Source of the DNA: Acidobacteriota bacterium
GTDB taxonomy: Bacteria; Acidobacteriota; Vicinamibacteria; Vicinamibacterales; UBA2999
DNA length: 64,000 nucleotides
Direction of reading: 5' to 3'
Assembly: GCA_020851565.1 (NCBI GenBank)
Contig: JADZCN010000098.1
Span: 17,396-81,395, forward strand
The position numbers and the translations under genes are program-made. The notes below the pieces were generated by a model. That model saw nothing but the letters and a program-made list of their open reading frames with translations. It was not told the origin of the DNA and searched no databases. Each line of letters opens with the position of its first letter. Position 1 is the first letter of the stretch. Shown here in pieces: positions 1-8,062 of the stretch.

Positions 1-1746
1 CTCGAGCCCGGCGACCAGGTCGCGGCGGTCGTGTTTCGCGACGCGGTGGACGTGCGCCTCCCGTGGACGCGCGCCGCCGACGCGCGATCGATCGACTGGC
101 ACGACGCCTCGACAGGGGGCACCTCGCTCTTCGACGGCGTGCGCGCCGGCCTGGCGCTACTCGAGCAGGCGTCCAACCCGCGCCGCGCCATCGTGGTGGT
201 CACCGACGGGATCGAGAACAGCAGCCGGATATCGCTCGGGAACCTCGCGACCACCAGGCAGCAGAGCGAAGCCGTGGTGTACGCCTTCGGCATGAGCGCG
301 CAGAGCACCGACGAGTCCGGGCGGTCGACGACGAGGCTGCTCGACCCGAAGCTGGAGACGCCCTGGATTGCCCAGCCGTCGGCACCTGGACCGGCCGCGC
401 AGTCGGATACCCTGAACCGGCTCGTCGGAGACTCAGGCGGCACGCTGACGCGCATCAGCTCGGGGGCCGAAGCCGTCCAGGCGGCGCGCAACGTCGTGGC
501 CGACCTGAGGTACCAGTACACGCTGGGCTACACGCCGACTCGCCCGATGGACGGACGGTATCGTCGGATGAAGGTCGCCGTCACCCGGCCCGGGCTCCAC
601 GTCCGCCATCGCGGTGGCTACCTTGCGATGCCGCGAAACCCGGCGGTGACTGTCACGCCACCGACGGCGACGCTGCCTCCCGCCCCGGTGTCGACGCCGG
701 CGTCCGATGGGCGACCGCCCGCCGGTGCCACGGATCGTGTTGCGGCGTCACCTTCCGATCGTCTTGCAGCGGCGGAGGCGTATCGCCCCGCGTACGAGGC
801 GGCGGTGAGGAGCGTCCGCGCCTCGCGTGGCTTCGCCGAGGCGTACGGCCTGATCGGCGCCTGGGATCGCGACGAGCTGTCGGCGGCCGTGGCCTCGGTG
901 TCGCGGCGGTCCGATCCGGATCTCCTCGAAGCGGCCGCCCTCTTCCACCTCGAACTCGCGGCGGCGGGCGCGCCGGGGTCTCCCGATGACGCGTGGTACC
1001 ACATCGGGCTCGGCGAGCGCCTGCTGGCCGAGCGGGTGGCCAGCCCGGAGCCACTGGCAGCTGCGTTCGCCTCCCGCTGGTACGCGGCGGGGGCGTCCGT
1101 GTTCCTCGCACAGTCCGACACGGTCAGGGCGCGGACCGTCGTCGATCACGGGCTCGATCGCGTGCCGGACCAGGCGCACCTGCACTTCATGGCCGGTCGC
1201 ATCGATGACATCGAGGCGCTGCGCTTCGACGAGGACCGTGGCGCGAGCGACGATGAGCGCGTGAGGCTGAACCTCGAACGACGAACGCGCCTGGCCCTGG
1301 CCGAGCGCGCCTACCAGGCGGCGCTCAGGCTCGACCCGGCACACGCTCCGGCCAGGATTCATCTGGCGCGCGTCCTCTTCCTCCTGGACAGGAACGACGA
1401 ATCGCGGCGACTGCTCGAGCCCCTCGTCGACGCCCCCGCGCTGGTCGCTCCGGCGCGGTACCTGGCCACGCTGTTTCTCGCCGCCGTGCTCGAGCGGGCG
1501 GGCGACCTTGACGGCGCCCGCGCGCGGCTGGCCGGTGTGCCCGCGTTTGCGCCGGGGCGACAGACAGCCTGGCTGGCGCTGGCCGACCTCGAGCTGCGCG
1601 CCGGTCGTGTCGACGAGGCCCGCCACATTGTCGAGGTCAATCTCGTGGCGGAGGGGGCAGCCGCTCGCGACGAGTGGTGGGGCTATCGGAACGGCGTGTT
1701 CCAGGTGGAGGACCTGGCATGGCTGCAGTCGCGCGTGTATCGGTAG
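1..1746 (+). CDS. VWA-domain / TPR secreted protein, 5' end cut by window
   Basis: The reading frame is already open at base 1, so the N-terminus, including the first MIDAS motif, lies outside the window. The visible N-terminal part is the second half of a von Willebrand factor A domain: the GGTSLFDGV segment supplies the MIDAS Thr and VVVTDG the second Asp. A Pro/Ala linker follows, then a C-terminal half rich in Ala and Leu helices that reads like TPR repeats (for example LALAERAYQAALRLDPAHAPA). This layout matches the acidobacterial VWFA-related family, whose function is unknown. The end of this gene overlaps the next VWA gene by 28 bases, so the two are probably co-transcribed and translationally coupled. 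Confidence 0.85.
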   Translation, partial: LEPGDQVAAVVFRDAVDVRLPWTRAADARSIDWHDASTGGTSLFDGVRAGLALLEQASNPRRAIVVVTDGIENSSRISLGNLATTRQQSEAVVYAFGMSAQSTDESGRSTTRLLDPKLETPWIAQPSAPGPAAQSDTLNRLVGDSGGTLTRISSGAEAVQAARNVVADLRYQYTLGYTPTRPMDGRYRRMKVAVTRPGLHVRHRGGYLAMPRNPAVTVTPPTATLPPAPVSTPASDGRPPAGATDRVAASPSDRLAAAEAYRPAYEAAVRSVRASRGFAEAYGLIGAWDRDELSAAVASVSRRSDPDLLEAAALFHLELAAAGAPGSPDDAWYHIGLGERLLAERVASPEPLAAAFASRWYAAGASVFLAQSDTVRARTVVDHGLDRVPDQAHLHFMAGRIDDIEALRFDEDRGASDDERVRLNLERRTRLALAERAYQAALRLDPAHAPARIHLARVLFLLDRNDESRRLLEPLVDAPALVAPARYLATLFLAAVLERAGDLDGARARLAGVPAFAPGRQTAWLALADLELRAGRVDEARHIVEVNLVAEGAAARDEWWGYRNGVFQVEDLAWLQSRVYR

Positions 1747-2645
1747 CCGCGCTCGGCGTGGTCCTCTGGCGCGCGGCGCTGCCCGGCGCGAGCGCTGCGC
1801 AGGCGCCCGTGTTCCGCACGTCGGTGGAGGTGGTCCGCGTCGACGTCTCGGTCACGCGCGGCGGTGCGCCGGTAGACGGGCTGCTGCCGAGCCACTTCCA
1901 GGTGCTCGACAACGGCGTCGCCCAGACCATCGAGCGCGTGTCGCGGGAAGAGGTGCCGCTGCGCCTGCTGCTCGCGCTCGACACGAGCGGCAGCGTGGCC
2001 GGTGGGCGCCTCCGCGCGCTGGCCGACGCGGCCCAGGCGCTCGTGCGGGCCCTTCGCCCCGACGACCAGGTGGGCCTGCTGACGTTCGACCAGGCCATTC
2101 GTCTCGCGATGGCCCCGACCCGCGCGCACGCCGAGGTGATCGGGGCACTCGATCGGCTGGAGGCCTCCGGCCCGACGGCCTGGCGCGACGCGCTGTTCGC
2201 CGGCCTGCAACTCGTCGGCGATGCGGCCGACGCACGCCCGGTGGTGCTCCTGTTCACCGACGGCGACGATACCGCCAGTTGGGTTACTCCCACGGCCATC
2301 GGCGAAGTCGTCCGGCGCTCGGGCGTGGTGCTGCATGCCGTGGGTCTTGCCACCCCACGGAAGGCCGTCAGTGGCAGCCGCTGGCGCGGGCGCCCGGATC
2401 CGGGCCCCGCGCCGTCGCTGCTGCAGGCCGTCGAGGCAGGGGGTGGGCATGTGTGGTCCGCCGAGTCGGCGGCGGCACTTCGCCGCCTGTTCACCGGAGT
2501 GCTCGACGAGCTTCGCGCCCGTTACCTCATTGTCTACGCGCGGCAGGGGACGACCGCGCCGGGCTGGCACGAGGTCAACGTGCGGCTGAAGGGTGTCCGG
2601 GGCGACGTCCGCGCGCGGCCCGGGTACTTCGTTGCCACGAGATGA
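1719..2645 (+). CDS. VWA-domain exported protein (VWFA-related family)
   Basis: A 308-residue protein with an N-terminal signal-like segment ending near the ASAAQA region, followed by a complete VWA domain. The MIDAS motif is ALDTSGSVAGG, with the Thr in SGPTAWRDALF and the Asp in VVLLFTDGDD. The C-terminal part (ARYLIVYARQG, then VRLKGVRGDVRARPGY) is the beta-rich tail typical of acidobacterial VWFA-related proteins. The ATG at 1719 was chosen because GGTGGAG lies 8 bases upstream and the resulting N-terminus is hydrophobic. It starts inside the 3' end of the preceding VWA gene, suggesting a tandem pair arising by duplication. Its role is unknown; VWA domains normally mediate metal-dependent protein binding. 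Confidence 0.85.
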   Translation: MAAVARVSVAALGVVLWRAALPGASAAQAPVFRTSVEVVRVDVSVTRGGAPVDGLLPSHFQVLDNGVAQTIERVSREEVPLRLLLALDTSGSVAGGRLRALADAAQALVRALRPDDQVGLLTFDQAIRLAMAPTRAHAEVIGALDRLEASGPTAWRDALFAGLQLVGDAADARPVVLLFTDGDDTASWVTPTAIGEVVRRSGVVLHAVGLATPRKAVSGSRWRGRPDPGPAPSLLQAVEAGGGHVWSAESAAALRRLFTGVLDELRARYLIVYARQGTTAPGWHEVNVRLKGVRGDVRARPGYFVATR

Positions 2646-2815
2646 TCGGCGGCGCGGGCCGCCGGGTCATCGGGTTGACCGCGTGCGGGCAGCCGGCGAG
2701 GATACCCCCATGACGACCCGCCTTTCCGATTGCCGTCCTCGTCGTGCTCCCGATCCAGAGTGCGCTGCTGACGAAGTTCTGGGGCCGCCCGATCCACCTC
2801 GGTCGCCACGGTCCG
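2646..2815. other. Intergenic gap between convergent genes
   Basis: This 170-base gap separates the second VWA gene from the convergent M20-like gene. It begins with a GC-rich imperfect inverted repeat just after the VWA stop. A short stretch in one frame reads FPIAVLVVLPIQSALLTKFW, which looks like a membrane helix but has an upstream stop and no start, so it may be a gene remnant or chance. No other feature is seen. Confidence 0.4.
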
Positions 2816-4051
2816 TCACATGCCCATCGTCGCCGCGAGCAGCACGACGAACGTCGCGGTGCGCATCATCTGCGGGATGTCGGCCCACTCGTCGGCAAAC
2901 CCGCGCTGGCCGCCGCGCTCGCCGCCGATGCCGATGGCGGGCACGCCCTGACCGAGTGGCACGTTGAGGTTGGCGGAGCCCGCGTTACCGAGCCGCGGCT
3001 CGTAGCCGAGGTGCATCGAGACGGCCGCGGCCGTGGTCACGAGCGCCGAGTCGCGGAAGCCCGGAATCTGGCCGCCCGGCGTCAGCTGGAACGGTTCCAT
3101 GGCAAAGGCGATGGTCGTCTCGCGCGTGACCTCCGTCAGGATGCGGCGGACCTCGGCCTCCACTTCATCGACCCGCTCTCCGACCAGCGAGCGGACGTCG
3201 AGGGAGAACCACCCCGTCGCGGGCTTGTGATTGAACACCGCCCCGCTCTGAAGCATGGCCACGTTGACGACGACCCGGTCGTCCTTGAAGCGATCGGGAT
3301 GGGGCAGCTGCAGGATACGGTCGACGGCGCGCCCGATCCCCTGGTTGACGTTGGGGACGCCGCCATTCAGCGAATGACCGGGCGGTCCGGACGCGACGAT
3401 CTTCCACCAGTGAATCGTGATGGCCCCGTAGGTGATGCTGTGCCCGTCGCCCAGCACGTCCACGAAGGCGAGCGCGCGATCCTTCCACTCGGCAAAGAGC
3501 GCCTGCATGCCCTTGAGGCCCGTTTCTTCCTGGGCGACGGCGGCGAACACGAGGTCGTGCTCGGGCCTCAGCCCGCTGCGGATGATGGCGTCGGCGGCCG
3601 CCACCAGGGCGGCGGTGGTGGTCGAGGTGTTGGTGCCGGGCCCCACCACCCGATCGCCCACGATGGCCGGCTTCCGCGCCGCAGCCCTCTGGTGCTCGGC
3701 CACCGTGGCCAGGTCGTCGAGCGTCGAGACGAAGACCAGCGCCTTGCCGGAACGCCCGCGGATGCGGCCGACGACGTTGGGGGCGACGTCGACGGCTACG
3801 TCGGCGAGGCCGATGCGCCGCATCTCGTCGGCGACGGCGTGGGCGCGGTCGTGCTCCTGGCCGGACGGCGAGACGATGGCGCCGATCTCGGCGAGCCAGG
3901 CGGCGGTCGGGTTGCGCCGCGCCTCGACGGCGGCCAGCGCTGAGGTCACCGCCGGATCCGCCAGCGCCTGGCCCAGCGTCCGCTGCGCGGCTGCGGGTCG
4001 AGGCGCCAGCACGGCCACCACCGCCACCGCCGTCACGAGCCTGCCTGTCAT
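2816..4051 (-). CDS. Exported M20-family peptidase-like protein with substituted metal site
   Basis: A 411-residue protein with a signal peptide ending near PAAAQ and the overall layout of M20 metallopeptidases of the tripeptidase type. The lid-domain GPPGHSLNGG motif, carrying the catalytic-support His, and the catalytic Glu pair AQEETGLKG (residues 175-176) are present. The metal-ligand positions look substituted: the HxD motif reads T-L-D (110-112), the usual GxxD motif reads GPGTNTST, the later Asp is Asn in GSANLN, and the final His before DEW is Gly. All three metal-binding His/Asp sites are thus unconventional. It may be a pseudoenzyme with a binding role, or it may use different ligands. 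It is monocistronic and convergent with the VWA pair. Confidence 0.75.
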   Translation of the reverse strand: MTGRLVTAVAVVAVLAPRPAAAQRTLGQALADPAVTSALAAVEARRNPTAAWLAEIGAIVSPSGQEHDRAHAVADEMRRIGLADVAVDVAPNVVGRIRGRSGKALVFVSTLDDLATVAEHQRAAARKPAIVGDRVVGPGTNTSTTTAALVAAADAIIRSGLRPEHDLVFAAVAQEETGLKGMQALFAEWKDRALAFVDVLGDGHSITYGAITIHWWKIVASGPPGHSLNGGVPNVNQGIGRAVDRILQLPHPDRFKDDRVVVNVAMLQSGAVFNHKPATGWFSLDVRSLVGERVDEVEAEVRRILTEVTRETTIAFAMEPFQLTPGGQIPGFRDSALVTTAAAVSMHLGYEPRLGNAGSANLNVPLGQGVPAIGIGGERGGQRGFADEWADIPQMMRTATFVVLLAATMGM

Positions 4052-4151
4052 CGTGCGATTCTACCGAACGTCGAAGCCGCCGCATCTCGCGCCGGGGCGG
4101 TCCGCTACATTCCGCCGTGGGCGCAGTGATGCGCCGATGGGGGAGGAAGTC

Positions 4152-4508
4152 ATGCTCACACGCACCGCCCTGGCGTCACCGCCGACGCGGCCACTCGCGG
4201 AAGGCACGCCGGCAAAGGACCCGACCGCGGACCCCGACGTGCGGGGCGCCCAGCGGCTGTTCAGCGCGTGGGCCGAGGGCCAGCTGCGCGCGCGCGGCTA
4301 TCCCGGCATGGCCGTCGGCGTCGTCTCGGACGAGCGCCTCGTCTGCGCCTCCGGCTTCGGCCTGGCCAACCTCGCGGCCAAGACGCCGATGACGCCGCAG
4401 ACGAAGTCCCGCATGGCGTCGCACAGCAAGCTGTTCACGGCGACGGCCATCATGCAGCTCCGCGAGCAGGGTTAGCTGCACCTGGACGATCCCGTCTCGA
4501 AGAGGGGG
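4152..4508 (+). pseudogene. Truncated serine hydrolase (beta-lactamase / class C PBP family)
   Basis: The frame opens at ATG 4152 behind a strong GGGGAGGAAG ribosome site and reads as the N-terminus of a beta-lactamase-related serine hydrolase. GYPGMAVGVVSDERLVCASGFG is followed by the SxxK active-site motif in MASHSKLFTATAIMQL. A TAG stop at 4473-4475 interrupts the frame just before LHLDDPVSK, which is the expected continuation. After about 4508 no family similarity remains in any frame, and the KTG-containing C-terminal half is absent. The gene therefore has an in-frame stop plus a missing 3' portion. The remaining bases up to 4617 hold no convincing gene. Confidence 0.7.
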
Positions 4509-4617
4509 CCAATCTCGACAACCCCATCGAGCTCGAGCCGCTCGGCGATGGGACGCCCGGCCGCGCACGCTCGCGCTGGTTTGCAGATCGCTCCCATTTC
4601 GCCGACGATGGGATGGC

Positions 4618-6198
4618 ATGCCGCGCGGCGCACTGTCTCTCCTGCTGGGAGCGTGGCTGGTTCTCACCGGCCACGCCCAGGCTCGATCCACCGCTTCGCC
4701 CGACTGCCACTTGTGGCAGGACTGCCGGGACCAGGTTGAACAGGCCATCGCCGCCGGCTCCTTCGAGCGCGCGCACGATCTCGCCTGGCGCGCCGTGCAG
4801 CGCGGTCCGAAGGACGATCCCGCGCTGATGTTCCTCCTGGCGCGCGCGCAAAGCCTGGCGGGACGGCCGCAGGACGCGCTCGTCATGGTGCGCCGCCTCG
4901 CGGAGCGTGGCATCGCGACGGAGGCCCTGGCGCACCCGGACCTGGCGCGCATGCGCGCCCTGCCTGGCTGGCCCGAGGTGGAAACCCTCGTGGCCCGCGC
5001 GGGCCCGAGCGAGACGATCGCGGCCGCGGCGCCGGCCGAGAAAACAATGCCGGAGGTGGCGAGGCCCGAGACGCCGACGCCGGGGCTGAAGCCCCGGCGC
5101 TCCGAAGAGCCTCCACCTGCCGACGCGCCCCGCACCGAGGCGGCCCGCACCGACGCGCCCCGCACCGACGCGCGCCGTACCGACGCGCCCAGCGCAGACG
5201 CGCCCCGCGCCGATGTATCCGATACCGACGCGCCCGGCATCGACGTGCTCGGACGTACGAAGCGCCGGGGCGTCAGCGCCGGCGTGGCGCCGGCGTCCGT
5301 TGCGCCGGTCGAGCTGGCGGCTCCCGTCGACGAGGCCGCGCGTTTCACGACCGACGGCTTCGTCCCCGCGGGACTGGCCTACGACGCGGTGTCGCGCCGC
5401 TACCTTTTCGGGGATCGCGACGGCCGCAAGCTGCGGGTGGTCGGTGAGGGCCTGGACCACGCGGTGGATCTGGTGCGGGCCGAGTCGGCGGGATTCCAGG
5501 ACGTGCGCGCGCTCGCCATTGACACCAGGCGTGGCGACTTGTGGGTGGCCAGCGGCGATGCGGACGGCGCCGGGGCCACGCTGCACAAGCTGCAGCTCGT
5601 CTCCGGGCGCCCGCTTCATTCCATCCGGTTCGAAGCAGACGAGACCGCCGTTGTCCCGGTTGACCTGGCCATCACCGCGGACGGGAGCGTCATCGTGCTC
5701 GACGGCACCGGCGGTATGCACCGCCTGCGGCCCGGGGCATCGACCATCGAGACCGTCGTGCAGGCGAAGGTGGCGGGCGCCACGAGCCTGGCGCCGGCGG
5801 AGGACGGTGCGTGGCTCGTGGCCCACGAGGCGGGACTGTCGCGCGTGGAGCTGTCCTCGCGGCGCGTGAGCGCTCTCGCCGCGCCGACGGGGATCAGCCT
5901 TGCAGCCTTCGAGCGGATCCGCGCCTACCGCGACGGGCTCGTCGGCGTCCAGGCGGAGGCCGACGGCACGCGCCGTCTCGTCCGGCTCGAGCTGGCCGGG
6001 CGTGGCCGCTCCGTGCGAGCGGTCACGAGATTCGATACCCGCATCGAGGGCACAGCCGGCCCTGTTTTCCTCGCGCTGTCGGGCGATGATCTGTCGTTCG
6101 TCACGATGGGCGTACAATCGACTTCCCCCACGCCCGCCGGCGCGACGCCGGCTCGCGAGCCGGCCGAGATCGTCGTGCGCCGGATTCGCCTTCGTTGA
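4618..6198 (+). CDS. Secreted TPR / low-complexity / beta-propeller protein
   Basis: A 526-residue protein. A signal peptide (SLLLGAWLVLTGHAQA) is followed by a helical segment of about 100 residues resembling TPR repeats. Residues about 140-220 are a low-complexity linker of repeated five-residue units of the form (R)TDAP. The remainder reads like a six-bladed or NHL/SMP-30-type beta-propeller (LAYDAVSRRYLFGDRDG, VRALAIDTRRGDLWVASG, DLAITADGSVIVLDG). The linker DNA carries a palindromic GGGGCTGAAGCCCC segment (around 5084-5101), resembling REP-type elements, read through in frame. Ligand and function are unknown; propellers of this type usually bind or hydrolyse small molecules or act as scaffolds. 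Confidence 0.75.
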   Translation: MPRGALSLLLGAWLVLTGHAQARSTASPDCHLWQDCRDQVEQAIAAGSFERAHDLAWRAVQRGPKDDPALMFLLARAQSLAGRPQDALVMVRRLAERGIATEALAHPDLARMRALPGWPEVETLVARAGPSETIAAAAPAEKTMPEVARPETPTPGLKPRRSEEPPPADAPRTEAARTDAPRTDARRTDAPSADAPRADVSDTDAPGIDVLGRTKRRGVSAGVAPASVAPVELAAPVDEAARFTTDGFVPAGLAYDAVSRRYLFGDRDGRKLRVVGEGLDHAVDLVRAESAGFQDVRALAIDTRRGDLWVASGDADGAGATLHKLQLVSGRPLHSIRFEADETAVVPVDLAITADGSVIVLDGTGGMHRLRPGASTIETVVQAKVAGATSLAPAEDGAWLVAHEAGLSRVELSSRRVSALAAPTGISLAAFERIRAYRDGLVGVQAEADGTRRLVRLELAGRGRSVRAVTRFDTRIEGTAGPVFLALSGDDLSFVTMGVQSTSPTPAGATPAREPAEIVVRRIRLR

Positions 6199-6210
6199 CG
6201 CGCGACCACG

Positions 6211-6780
6211 ATGCCCAGACTCGTCCTGCCGACCCTCGAGACCATGAAACCGGACCAGCGCGCCGTCTACGCCAAGACGGTCGCCGGCCGCCGCGGCTCG
6301 GTGCCAGCCAATGTCCTCGTCTGGCTGCACAGCCCCGAACTGGCGGCGCGGGCCCAGAAGCTCGGCGAGCTGGTGCGATACGAGACCGCGCTCGGGCCGC
6401 GATGGTCGGAGCTGGCCATCCTGGTCGTGGCGCGCCACTGGACGTGTCACTACGAGTGGGCCGTGCACCTGACGGAAGCGGCCCGGGCCGGGGTGCCGGC
6501 TGAAGTCGTCGAGGCCATCGAAGCGCGGCGGGAGCCGGCGCTCGCGGACGAGGCCGACCGCGCGGTCCACAGGTTCGCGTCGGAGCTGGTCGCGTCCGGG
6601 CGGGTGCCCGAGGACGTGTACCGGGCTGCCGTGCTCGCGGTCGGGCAGAAGGCCGTGGTGGAACTGGCGGCGCTGGTTGGCTACTACACGATGGTCGCGT
6701 TCACGTTGAACGCCTTCGAGATCCCCGCGCCGGCCGGGTCACCGGGGCTCGACAGGGTGCCGGGGCGCGATACCGCGTGA
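6211..6780 (+). CDS. Carboxymuconolactone decarboxylase (CMD) family protein
   Basis: A 189-residue all-helical protein of the CMD/AhpD-like superfamily. The diagnostic region is ELAILVVARHWTCHYEWAVH, where CMD members carry the catalytic E/H or CxxC residues; here one Cys and a downstream His are kept, so peroxidase activity of the AhpD CxxC type is unlikely. The second helix pair (GQKAVVELAALVGYYTMVAF) matches the family C-terminus. It starts 12 bases after the propeller gene and is followed after 60 bases by thioredoxin, so a small redox-linked operon is possible. The substrate cannot be told from the sequence. Confidence 0.85.
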   Translation: MPRLVLPTLETMKPDQRAVYAKTVAGRRGSVPANVLVWLHSPELAARAQKLGELVRYETALGPRWSELAILVVARHWTCHYEWAVHLTEAARAGVPAEVVEAIEARREPALADEADRAVHRFASELVASGRVPEDVYRAAVLAVGQKAVVELAALVGYYTMVAFTLNAFEIPAPAGSPGLDRVPGRDTA

Positions 6781-6840
6781 GCGTTGTCACCTGGCGGACG
6801 GTTGCTGCATCTCTGGAGCTGCCCCGATCAGGAGAGACCG

Positions 6841-7266
6841 ATGATCCGACCGTGCCCGGCCTGCGGGCGTAAGAACCGCATTCCCGCCAGCCGCCTCACC
6901 GACAACGTCCGGTGCGGGGCGTGCAAGACGATGTTTCCATCCCTGGCCGAGCCGATCGAGGCCGACCCGGCGCTCTTCGAGGACATCGTCCAGGGCGCGA
7001 CGGTGCCCGTGCTCGTGGACTTCTGGGCCGCCTGGTGTGCGCCGTGCCGGATGGCGGCGCCCGAAGTGGCGGCCGTGGCGGCCGAGATGGCCGGGCGTGC
7101 CCTCGTGCTCAAGGTGGACACGGACCGGCATCCCGATCTCGCCGCCCGCTACGGTGTGCAGGGCATTCCGAACTTCGTCGTCCTGAAGGGGGGAAAGGTC
7201 GTCTTCCAGCAGGCAGGCGTCGTGCGCCGCACCGAGATGCGGAGCTGGCTCGAGCGCGCCGCATAG
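6841..7266 (+). CDS. trxC: Thioredoxin 2 (TrxC type, zinc-ribbon N-terminus)
   Basis: A 141-residue protein. It begins with two CxxC pairs (CPACG and CGACK), the N-terminal zinc-binding module that distinguishes TrxC from TrxA. A thioredoxin fold follows, with active site WAAWCAPC; WCAPC replaces the usual WCGPC, which may shift the redox potential. The cis-Pro loop GVQGIPNF is intact. TrxC reduces cytosolic disulfides and is typically stress induced, with the zinc module as a redox sensor. The ATG at 6841 is preceded by GGAGAG; an upstream in-frame GTG would add a non-homologous tail and was rejected. Confidence 0.9.
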   Translation: MIRPCPACGRKNRIPASRLTDNVRCGACKTMFPSLAEPIEADPALFEDIVQGATVPVLVDFWAAWCAPCRMAAPEVAAVAAEMAGRALVLKVDTDRHPDLAARYGVQGIPNFVVLKGGKVVFQQAGVVRRTEMRSWLERAA

Positions 7267-7438
7267 CCGCTCGCCCGTCCTGGGCGGGACCCCGCGCACG
7301 ACGCGGCAATGAAGCGGCGGCTTCGTGCAGCGTCGAGCTTGAGGCCCCAGCACCTCCTGTATACTCCTCATGCGCGCCACGTCCGCTGGTCTGCGCATCG
7401 CCGGCACTCGTTCCACGCCGCGCGTCAGTGGGTGAGCC
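7267..7438 (+). promoter_or_regulatory. Candidate promoter for the ba3 oxidase operon
   Basis: Within this 172-base gap a TATACT hexamer (7360-7365) lies 15 bases after TTGAGG (7339-7344), a plausible sigma-70 promoter giving a leader of about 65 bases before the subunit IIa start at 7439. Just upstream, GAAGCGGCGGCTTC (about 7311-7324) and CCCGTCCTGGGCGGG form small hairpins that could terminate trxC transcription. GGTGAG precedes the subunit IIa ATG. This is inferred from sequence only. Confidence 0.45.
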
Positions 7439-7576
7439 ATGGCCGAGCCGAGCGATCAGGAACCCTTACACGAGCCGCAGGGCACGCTGATTATCGTGTC
7501 CGTGTTCGGCGCGCTCGTCGTCCTCGGCTGGCTGGCGCTCTTCTTCGGCCTGTTCGTGCCCAGGGGCACTCACTAG
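7439..7576 (+). CDS. ba3-type cytochrome c oxidase subunit IIa
   Basis: A 45-residue protein with a short polar N-terminus (MAEPSDQEPLHEPQGT) and one membrane helix (LIIVSVFGALVVLGWLALFF) ending in GLFVPRGTH. Its size, single helix and position directly upstream of subunit II match subunit IIa of ba3-type oxidases, as in Thermus. It stabilises the complex and supplies the helix that subunit II lacks relative to aa3 enzymes. It is translated from an ATG preceded by GGTGAG and is separated from subunit II by 9 bases. It is short enough that automatic annotation may miss it. Confidence 0.88.
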   Translation: MAEPSDQEPLHEPQGTLIIVSVFGALVVLGWLALFFGLFVPRGTH

Positions 7577-7585
7577 TGGGGACCC

Positions 7586-8062
7586 ATGCAGGTTGACCGC
7601 TACGAGCGCTACTGGATGTGGGCGGCCAGCGGGATGCTCGCGTTGTTCCTGGTGGCCATCGTGGTCACGGCTGTGTCCGGTGGAGCGCATCCGCCCAGCC
7701 ACGTCGAGACGATCAACCCCGAAACCCTGGACATCGGTACCGAGTTCGCCACCCCTGGCGTCGTGACCGCCCCCGATGGCAGCCTGACGGTCGTGATGCG
7801 CGCCGAGCTCTACGTCTTCAAGCCCGACGTGGTGCGCCTGCCGGTCGGGCGGCCGGTGCGCTTCCGCATCACCACCCCCGACGTGCTGCACGGCTTCCAG
7901 ATTGTCGGCACGAACGTGAACCTGACCGTCGCGCCGGGCTATGTGAGCGAGGGCACGACGACCTTCACCGAGCCGGGCGAGTACCTGGTCGTGTGCAACG
8001 AGTACTGCGGGCTCGGGCACCACAACATGTACAGCCGGATCGTCGTGGAGGCGGCGCCATGA
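7586..8062 (+). CDS. cbaB: Cytochrome c oxidase subunit II, ba3 type
   Basis: A 158-residue protein with one N-terminal membrane helix (residues about 10-32) and a periplasmic cupredoxin domain. The CuA ligands are visible: His in DVLHGFQI, then the Cys-Cys-His-Met cluster in CNEYCGLGHHNM, with the bridging Glu between the cysteines. Only one membrane helix is present, as in ba3 oxidases. Subunit II accepts electrons from a c-type cytochrome or cupredoxin and passes them to heme b of subunit I. The stop codon overlaps the subunit I start as ATGA. Confidence 0.93.
   Translation: MQVDRYERYWMWAASGMLALFLVAIVVTAVSGGAHPPSHVETINPETLDIGTEFATPGVVTAPDGSLTVVMRAELYVFKPDVVRLPVGRPVRFRITTPDVLHGFQIVGTNVNLTVAPGYVSEGTTTFTEPGEYLVVCNEYCGLGHHNMYSRIVVEAAP

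Noticed and set aside
4490..4617. Short minus-strand stretch reading like coding sequence (IAERLELDGVVEIGPLF)
   Set aside because: There is no start, ribosome site or recognisable domain; it is too short to call.
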